Shown: positions 6,359 through 11,106 of the stretch, one piece after another | How positions within the stretch are numbered: the first letter of the stretch is position 1 | Layout: each line of letters starts with the position of its first letter | From: an uncultured Pseudomonadota bacterium | GTDB lineage: Bacteria; Pseudomonadota; Alphaproteobacteria; RF32; CAG-239 | Direction: 5' to 3' | Assembly (NCBI GenBank): GCA_902795745.1 | Contig: CADBMG010000086.1 | Span: 1 to 11,106, forward strand | Length of the DNA: 11,106 bases | Made by a program: the position numbers and the translations under genes | The notes under the pieces: model-generated | What the model was told of the DNA's origin: nothing | Databases searched by the model: none | The model's input: the letters and a program-made list of their open reading frames with translations, nothing else

Positions 6359-7486
6359 ATGAAAAAACATGTATTATCGGCTCTGATGGCATTTTTTGTT
6401 GTAGGAAAGGTTGAATATTCCCTTGCCGGAGAATGGATTTATGATGTATCCGGCATTGCTGACGGATTCTACGGATATTCGCAGTATTCCGATAAATATC
6501 GCCGAAATTATAAGCATCATCACACACCTGTCAGTGCGGAAATATATACTTTTGCCGGTTATCGTTTTGACGTAGATACAGAATTTAAAATCGGTCTTGA
6601 CGGACAAATTGCCGACGGAAAAGAAGTCGAAGACTATAACCACGGCACTTGGGGAGAAAATCTTTATGCCACATTAACATCAAATTACGGTGAATTTTCG
6701 CTCGGACAGATATATAATGCGGCGTATCAATTGGCTGTAGGAGCACCTACTGTAGGATATTTCAGAATAAATAATTCTCCGCTTACCGACTTTATTGCCA
6801 ATCCTAATTGGCAGCGTCACAGTAAAACAACTTCCTACCGTACGCTTAATTCCACATATTTAAATACAGATGCCGATGCGCCGAAAGTAAGTTATGTTAC
6901 GCCGGAATTTTATTCAACTAAAATAGCTGTTTCGTACACTCCGGACAGCTATTCCGAAGCAGGTTTAATTAATAAGCACAGTCATTATGATAATCGCAGT
7001 TCTTATGCCACCGGTTTGTACCATAATTTTGTAACTGACGTTGTTGAGGCGGAAACTTCGCTTGGTTATGCTTATAATCGCAAAAACAATCAAGAAGCTT
7101 CGGCAGGTTTAAGTCTTTATCGCAAGGGCTGGACTTTGGGAGGATCGTATCGTCAAAGTTGGACCACCGGCAGTGACTACGCTCTGAACGTTCATACACA
7201 TAATGATCAACCACTGTTTTACGATGGCTATCGTCAGGGACGAGCTTTTAATGTGGGGTTAAGTTATGAAATCGGACCTTTAAAGACCGGAGTTTCATAT
7301 TTTGCTGCTTACGCCGGCAAAACAGACAATAAGGATAAGATTATAAGTTGGGCAAATCGTTTTGCTTTCAATAAATATTTGGCACTTTATTTAACTGCGG
7401 CGTATGCCGAATATAAAGGCGAAGGAGTTGAAATGAAAAGTAATCGGGGATTTGCTACAATAGGCGGATTGGAACTCAGCTTTTAG
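6359..7486 (+). CDS. Outer-membrane porin (16-strand general porin type)
   Basis: A 375-residue protein that looks like a Gram-negative general porin, a beta-barrel channel for small hydrophilic solutes in the outer membrane. Evidence: a signal peptide (residues 1-23, likely cleavage after Ser-Leu-Ala); alternating aromatic/polar beta-strand patterns throughout; the strand-turn GEFSLGQIYNAAYQLAVGAP (111-130), which resembles the part of proteobacterial porins leading into the constriction loop; and a final strand ending in Phe375, the signal recognised by the BAM complex. His-rich stretches (KHHHTP near 52) lie in likely surface loops. Substrate and ion selectivity cannot be told. The start is ATG with AAGGA eight bases upstream. 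The stop overlaps the Shine-Dalgarno of the next gene, so the regulator and membrane protein downstream are probably expressed with it. Confidence 0.85.
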   Translation: MKKHVLSALMAFFVVGKVEYSLAGEWIYDVSGIADGFYGYSQYSDKYRRNYKHHHTPVSAEIYTFAGYRFDVDTEFKIGLDGQIADGKEVEDYNHGTWGENLYATLTSNYGEFSLGQIYNAAYQLAVGAPTVGYFRINNSPLTDFIANPNWQRHSKTTSYRTLNSTYLNTDADAPKVSYVTPEFYSTKIAVSYTPDSYSEAGLINKHSHYDNRSSYATGLYHNFVTDVVEAETSLGYAYNRKNNQEASAGLSLYRKGWTLGGSYRQSWTTGSDYALNVHTHNDQPLFYDGYRQGRAFNVGLSYEIGPLKTGVSYFAAYAGKTDNKDKIISWANRFAFNKYLALYLTAAYAEYKGEGVEMKSNRGFATIGGLELSF

Positions 7487-7494
7487 GATTAAAA

Positions 7495-8103
7495 ATGGCG
7501 GATATTTGGTTTTACAGTGACAATGACGATTTTAAGCAGGATCTGCAAAATCAGATCAACCGTTTTGTACCGGATGTAAAATTTAATGCGGAAAAACCGG
7601 ATATAATCTTAATTGACGGTGATAAAGCGCAATATAATAAATGGCGGGAAGATTACCCTAATGTACCTATTGTTTATCTGGGAGTTGAGAAAGAAAACGC
7701 TGAAGATTGTTTGGATATTGTTCTTAAAAAGCCTGTTCGTCTGATGCAATTACTGGATATTTTGCGTGCTACAAACAATAAATTTGACTATTCCGGCGGG
7801 GGAAATCTGCAATTCAATCATTATGAATTACGTCCGAGCCAAAAAGAAATTGTTGATTTAGATACTTCCAATACAACGAAATTAACAGCCAAAGAGGTTG
7901 ATATTTTGAAATATCTTTATAAAAATGCAGGTCTTTTTGTCAGCAAAAATGACTTACAGACCAATGTTTGGAAGTATAATGAAGAAGTGACAACCCATAC
8001 GATTGAAACGCATATATATCGTTTGCGGCAGAAAGTGGAAAAAAAATCTCGCCGCTTAATTTTGACTGACGGCGGCTGCTATAAATTAATTACGGATGAA
8101 TGA
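7495..8103 (+). CDS. OmpR-type winged-helix transcriptional regulator with a short, atypical receiver domain
   Basis: A 202-residue cytoplasmic regulator. The C-terminal half (about 105-202) is an OmpR/PhoB-type winged helix: TAKEVDILKYLYKNAGLFVS (131-150), then the recognition-helix region THTIETHIYRLRQKVE (167-182) and the wing hairpin LILTDGGCYKL (188-198). The N-terminal part (1-95) resembles a receiver domain but is compact. A possible phospho-acceptor is Asp41 in DIILIDGD and the conserved Lys-Pro is K79-P80. However, one of the usual two acidic residues after strand 1 is Ser8, the Thr/Ser at the end of strand 4 is Gly63, and the helix-2 region is nearly absent. It may therefore work without, or with altered, phosphorylation (inference). 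The start is ATG with AGGA overlapping the porin stop. Its stop overlaps the next start by four bases (ATGA). Target genes are unknown; the adjacent porin is an obvious candidate. Confidence 0.82.
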   Translation: MADIWFYSDNDDFKQDLQNQINRFVPDVKFNAEKPDIILIDGDKAQYNKWREDYPNVPIVYLGVEKENAEDCLDIVLKKPVRLMQLLDILRATNNKFDYSGGGNLQFNHYELRPSQKEIVDLDTSNTTKLTAKEVDILKYLYKNAGLFVSKNDLQTNVWKYNEEVTTHTIETHIYRLRQKVEKKSRRLILTDGGCYKLITDE

Positions 8104-8873
8104 AAATGCCAGAATTAACACCTGTAAAAGAGAAAAAATTGCACTTGCATATCGGTCATTTATTGAAGTCATCGTTATTTTATATTATGGCAAATCCGCT
8201 TTTTTGTTTATGTGTTTTTACTGCTAATTTGGCATATATGCTTTTATTTAAGGCTATTCACGGAGGTATTTCAAATCCTTTGAGTATTCTTTGGTTAATA
8301 GGATATTATATTTTTTGGTGTGCGTTTTATCGCTATTATTACAATCTTCGCCCTTACTTTTTTATTAAGGCTATTACCGCGAGTTTAAAACCGTCAACCA
8401 AAGCTATGGTCTTTTTATTTTTGGTTATGCTTACTATTGCCTTTTTGCCTATGTTACCGCTTTTTTTAGGCTATAACGAGCTTTATTTGGATTTTTATGA
8501 GCGATATATGCAAATATTTGAAGGAATAGCTAACAATAATTCCGACAAAGTAGCAGTCAGTGATGTTTTGCTTATATACGGTACAATGGCACTGCTTGCT
8601 CCTGTACTTATTTGTAAACCTTACATGGCATGGATTGCTTCTTTATGCAGGCGCAGTGTTTCGTTTGCTCAGGTCGGACACAAAATGCGGGGTAATTACG
8701 GGGCTTTGGTTATTATTTCCGCAATCTTGATTTTTCCTGAGGCGGTGGTATCACAATTGGATAAAATATGGCAAATGCATAACTGGCTGGGGTATAGTAT
8801 AAATGCAATGCTGTTCGTATACACCAACATTGTATTCGCCAAAATGTATGATTTTTTCTACGTTAAAAACTAG
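8100..8873 (+). CDS. Integral membrane protein of unknown function (about six transmembrane segments)
   Basis: A 257-residue hydrophobic protein I do not recognise. Likely membrane segments lie at about residues 24-50, 60-82, 102-124, 157-177, 203-221 and 228-250. Charged or polar stretches occur at the N-terminus (KEKKLH near 10-15), around 134-153 and around 183-199, where RRSVSFAQVGHKMRG looks like a cytoplasmic loop. No catalytic motif, kinase domain or transporter signature was seen. The start ATG overlaps the regulator's TGA (ATGA), implying translational coupling; a second Met two codons later could also be used. Its genetic tie to a degenerate response regulator makes a signalling, sensing or envelope role conceivable, but nothing in the sequence shows it. 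It ends 10 bases before the convergent TPR gene's stop. Confidence 0.8.
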   Translation: MKMPELTPVKEKKLHLHIGHLLKSSLFYIMANPLFCLCVFTANLAYMLLFKAIHGGISNPLSILWLIGYYIFWCAFYRYYYNLRPYFFIKAITASLKPSTKAMVFLFLVMLTIAFLPMLPLFLGYNELYLDFYERYMQIFEGIANNNSDKVAVSDVLLIYGTMALLAPVLICKPYMAWIASLCRRSVSFAQVGHKMRGNYGALVIISAILIFPEAVVSQLDKIWQMHNWLGYSINAMLFVYTNIVFAKMYDFFYVKN

Positions 8874-8877
8874 AACT

Positions 8878-8887
8878 TTAAGCTTAA
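8878..8887. repeat. Palindrome at the convergent gene junction
   Basis: TTAAGCTTAA, a perfect ten-base palindrome, spans the last bases of the TPR gene and the 10-base gap after the membrane-protein gene. It is too short and lacks a T-run to be a convincing bidirectional terminator. No other terminator is visible here, so the two transcripts may overlap. Confidence 0.25.
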
Positions 8888-10749
8888 TCTTGCGGTTTGT
8901 TCAGATTTTGCAAACTTTCCAACAATGTCTCATCTTTGAGCGGAAAAATGTTGTTTTCCGCAATTCCACTGTCAATTTTTTGACGAACCATGCCTTTGTT
9001 GAGAGATTCGCTATCTTCTTTCAAAGCCAACGCCTGCTTCCATTGGAAAACGGCTTCGTTCTTGCGACCGATGAACCAATAGGCATCACCCAAATGATCA
9101 CTGATAACGGCATTTCCCGGATTCATATCAGAAGCTTGTTCTAAATATTCAACTGCTTTTTCATACATTCCGAGCTTAAAATAAACCCAACCGAGACTAT
9201 CTATGATGTGTCCCTCGTAAGGGGCTTGTTTATATGCTTCAATAATCATACGTATGGCATCATCGGTATTTTTTGCTTGTGTCAGCCAAGAGTATCCCAA
9301 ATAATTTAATACACTGGGGTTGCGATTGCTGAGTTTTAGTGCCGTCAACAGATATTTTTCCGCATTGTTTTTCTCTCCGATTTTATCATAAGAAACAGCT
9401 ATTGCATAATATACCGGCCAACTGTTTTCATCATTTTGTGGCAACACTTTCAATGCTTTTTGATAAACCTCAACAGCTTCTTTATCTTTACCCATACTTG
9501 CGGCAATATTGCCTAAATCTTCCAACAATTGAGGATTATCAGGATAATCTTTTAGAAGAGATTTTAATACTTTCTTTGCTTCGTCATATTCTTTTAAAGT
9601 ATTCAAATTTTCAATCATTTTCAAACGAGCAATAAAATAGGAGCCGGAATCTCCTTTAATTTCTTTATAATAACGATTTGCTTCTTTCAACAGTCCGAGT
9701 TCTTCCAAAATATTGGCAAGGGCAATTTTTGATACTTCATAATCCGGATTCAAAAATGATGCCGCGGCAATATAAATTTGCGCCAATTGTGCTCCACCGC
9801 TGGTACTGCGAAAAATATTACCTATGTTAAACATAGCCTCGGCCAAACCTTTTTGCGGAGTATCTATAATAGCTTTATCTCCGGTGCGCCCGTTATCGAT
9901 TCGCTTATTAATATCATTAAGCAAAACTGCCAGTAGACTGTTATCGCGATAGCGTTGCGTAATTTGTCTGGCTACCGGTTTGTTGCCGTTACGAACGTAA
10001 AAGTCACTTATTACTTCCAAAAATCTGTACGTTACATCATTAGGATGATGCAAAATAATTTCCGAATACAATTCATCGGCAGCACGTGGATTACCCAGAT
10101 AATCATAAATCATTGCCGCATGAAAAATTTTTGTACTTAAAAGTTGAGGGTCTTGCATTAATTTATTTAAACTATCCATGGCGCCTTGTTCATTTTTTTC
10201 GCCGGCATAAGTCCAAGCATCAAACAGCGGAGCAACAATGGTGGTATATACTTCATCATGCAACGAATCCATTTGTTCACGCGCTTTTTCATAATTTCCT
10301 TCAGCAAAATTTTGCAATGCTAAAACCAAAGGAGCAATAGTCTTTTCTGCACCGTTATCAATTTCTTTTTGAGCATAAGGAGCGGCTTCATTAATATGTC
10401 CGAGCGAGGACAATATTGCATAAACATAGTGATTAACTTTTTTATTATCGGCATCTTTTTCCAATACGATTTTATAATATTCGGCAGCATTGGAAAAATC
10501 TTGCCGCATATGCGCAACACGTGCCGCCAGATAAGCACCGTAAACAGAGTCTTTGCCATAAAAAGAAAAGGAGCTGTCGCTGTTTTGCTTAACCAGAAAT
10601 GACGGCATAAAAGCCGATTTATCCATTTCTAATATTTTAGTCAAATACTTATCGGTCACTTCACCATTAAAAATATTCTGCGAGCATGCAATAACAGCCG
10701 CACAAATAACAGTCGCGGCAACAGCCGATTTGATGATAATTTTTTTCAT
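8884..10749 (-). CDS. Large tetratricopeptide-repeat lipoprotein
   Basis: A 621-residue TPR protein, probably a periplasm-facing lipoprotein: a basic N-terminus (MKKIIIK), a hydrophobic stretch, then the lipobox VIAC with Cys22. TPR-like helix pairs occur through most of the length, clearest at about 404-437, 443-476, 478-511, 512-545 and 546-577 (for example LGWVYFKLGMYEKAVEYLEQA, split by its two helices), with weaker ones near 67-100, 205-238 and 336-363. TPRs form a superhelical scaffold for protein binding, so an assembly or docking role in the envelope is likely; the partner is unknown. Proteins of this size and layout are common in alphaproteobacteria. ATG start with AAAGG close upstream. 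It is transcribed alone, divergent from the uracil-DNA glycosylase gene and convergent with the porin unit. Family assignment is firm, function is not. Confidence 0.88.
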   Translation of the reverse strand: MKKIIIKSAVAATVICAAVIACSQNIFNGEVTDKYLTKILEMDKSAFMPSFLVKQNSDSSFSFYGKDSVYGAYLAARVAHMRQDFSNAAEYYKIVLEKDADNKKVNHYVYAILSSLGHINEAAPYAQKEIDNGAEKTIAPLVLALQNFAEGNYEKAREQMDSLHDEVYTTIVAPLFDAWTYAGEKNEQGAMDSLNKLMQDPQLLSTKIFHAAMIYDYLGNPRAADELYSEIILHHPNDVTYRFLEVISDFYVRNGNKPVARQITQRYRDNSLLAVLLNDINKRIDNGRTGDKAIIDTPQKGLAEAMFNIGNIFRSTSGGAQLAQIYIAAASFLNPDYEVSKIALANILEELGLLKEANRYYKEIKGDSGSYFIARLKMIENLNTLKEYDEAKKVLKSLLKDYPDNPQLLEDLGNIAASMGKDKEAVEVYQKALKVLPQNDENSWPVYYAIAVSYDKIGEKNNAEKYLLTALKLSNRNPSVLNYLGYSWLTQAKNTDDAIRMIIEAYKQAPYEGHIIDSLGWVYFKLGMYEKAVEYLEQASDMNPGNAVISDHLGDAYWFIGRKNEAVFQWKQALALKEDSESLNKGMVRQKIDSGIAENNIFPLKDETLLESLQNLNKPQD

Positions 10750-10831
10750 AACCTTTCCCTATAACTGTCCGTTGATTGATGTAATAGTAACAAAAAAATA
10801 TTATTAATGTGTAAAGAAGCAGAGCTTTATG

Positions 10832-10860
10832 TTGCAAAAAAACATTATTGTTGATATATG
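10832..10860 (+). promoter_or_regulatory. Candidate promoter for the uracil-DNA glycosylase gene
   Basis: TTGCAA (10832-10837) and TATATG (10855-10860) stand 17 bases apart, each matching four of six consensus bases. The expected start point, near 10867, would leave a leader of about a dozen bases containing the Shine-Dalgarno GAGG (10871-10874). Confidence 0.35.
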
Positions 10861-10879
10861 TAGTAAGCAAGAGGTTAAA

Positions 10880-11106
10880 ATGGAAGACACCGAAGATATA
10901 TTAAATTGGTATATTTTAGCCGGTGTAGATGAAATTTGCACCGAGAGTACTAAGAATTATTTAGCTCCGAAAACTTCGGAGCAATCTTCGATTCGTTTGT
11001 CGGAAAATAATCAAAAAACGGCAGTTGTACGACCGGCAACCAGCTTGTTGGCACAAGTTTCCAATGAGGCATATTTGAATGCCCGCGATATTTGTTCGCA
11101 GGCGCA
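10880..11106 (+). CDS. Uracil-DNA glycosylase, family 4 type, N-terminal fragment (75 codons; cut by the right edge)
   Basis: ATG at 10880, preceded by GAGG six bases upstream, opens a frame with no stop to the end of the window (75 full codons). The start, MEDTEDILNWYILAGVDEIC, followed by a Pro/Thr/Ser-rich linker (about 28-55) and an Ala-rich helix (NEAYLNARDICSQA, 62-75), matches the layout I recall for alphaproteobacterial family-4 uracil-DNA glycosylases, in which a short helix and a variable linker precede the catalytic domain. Those enzymes remove uracil from DNA to begin base-excision repair and carry an iron-sulfur cluster. None of the catalytic motifs or cluster cysteines falls inside the window, so the call rests only on the N-terminus and on context next to the TPR gene. 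A related function or a different protein is possible. Confidence 0.55.
   Translation, partial: MEDTEDILNWYILAGVDEICTESTKNYLAPKTSEQSSIRLSENNQKTAVVRPATSLLAQVSNEAYLNARDICSQA

Noticed and set aside
8100..8873. Membrane protein as a histidine kinase partner of the regulator
   Set aside because: No H-box, ATP-binding N/G boxes or cytoplasmic catalytic domain; nearly the whole protein is membrane segments.

Overview
The window looks like chromosomal DNA of an A+T-rich, Gram-negative alphaproteobacterium. I infer this from the tight operon gpmI – EnvC-like activator – ctpA – rppH, an alphaproteobacterial type of large TPR lipoprotein, a family-4 type uracil-DNA glycosylase start, and an outer-membrane porin ending in Phe. 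Sampled lines of positions 1500-11106 give roughly 35-45% G+C by eye. A low-G+C host-associated or gut lineage is plausible, but the sequence does not prove it.

Layout. (1) Positions 1-794, minus strand: the 5' part of a lipoprotein-like gene running off the left edge. It is richer in G+C (about half on sampled lines), has no Shine-Dalgarno, and has a Cys-Ser-Glu-Asp lipobox reminiscent of Bacteroidota surface lipoproteins, so it looks foreign to the rest. (2) Positions 795-1458: about 660 bases without a gene. They hold a ~100-nt nested inverted repeat and three related hairpin modules, one alone and two as an inverted pair, that resemble a dispersed REP-like family. (3) Positions 1459-6167, minus strand: four genes separated by -1 to 15 bases, surely one operon. 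They encode glycolytic phosphoglycerate mutase, a periplasmic coiled-coil/degenerate LytM activator of cell-wall amidases, a C-terminal processing protease, and an RNA 5'-pyrophosphohydrolase. (4) Positions 6168-6358: divergent promoter region. (5) Positions 6359-8873, plus strand: porin, an OmpR-type winged-helix regulator with a shortened and degenerate receiver domain, and a multi-pass membrane protein of unknown function. The last two overlap by ATGA, and the regulator's Shine-Dalgarno overlaps the porin stop, so the three probably form one transcription unit. (6) Positions 8884-10749, minus strand: a large TPR lipoprotein converging on that unit. (7) Positions 10880-11106, plus strand: the start of a uracil-DNA glycosylase, divergent from the TPR gene and cut by the right edge.

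How the genes work together: the gpmI operon couples central metabolism to envelope remodelling (EnvC-like activator, CtpA) and RNA turnover (RppH). The porin unit pairs an outer-membrane channel with its own likely regulator and a membrane partner, without a neighbouring histidine kinase. No CRISPR array, tRNA, rRNA, transposase or integrase was seen. The most unusual points are the foreign-looking lipoprotein and its structured leader, the REP-like modules with compensatory base changes, and the porin/atypical regulator/membrane protein trio.
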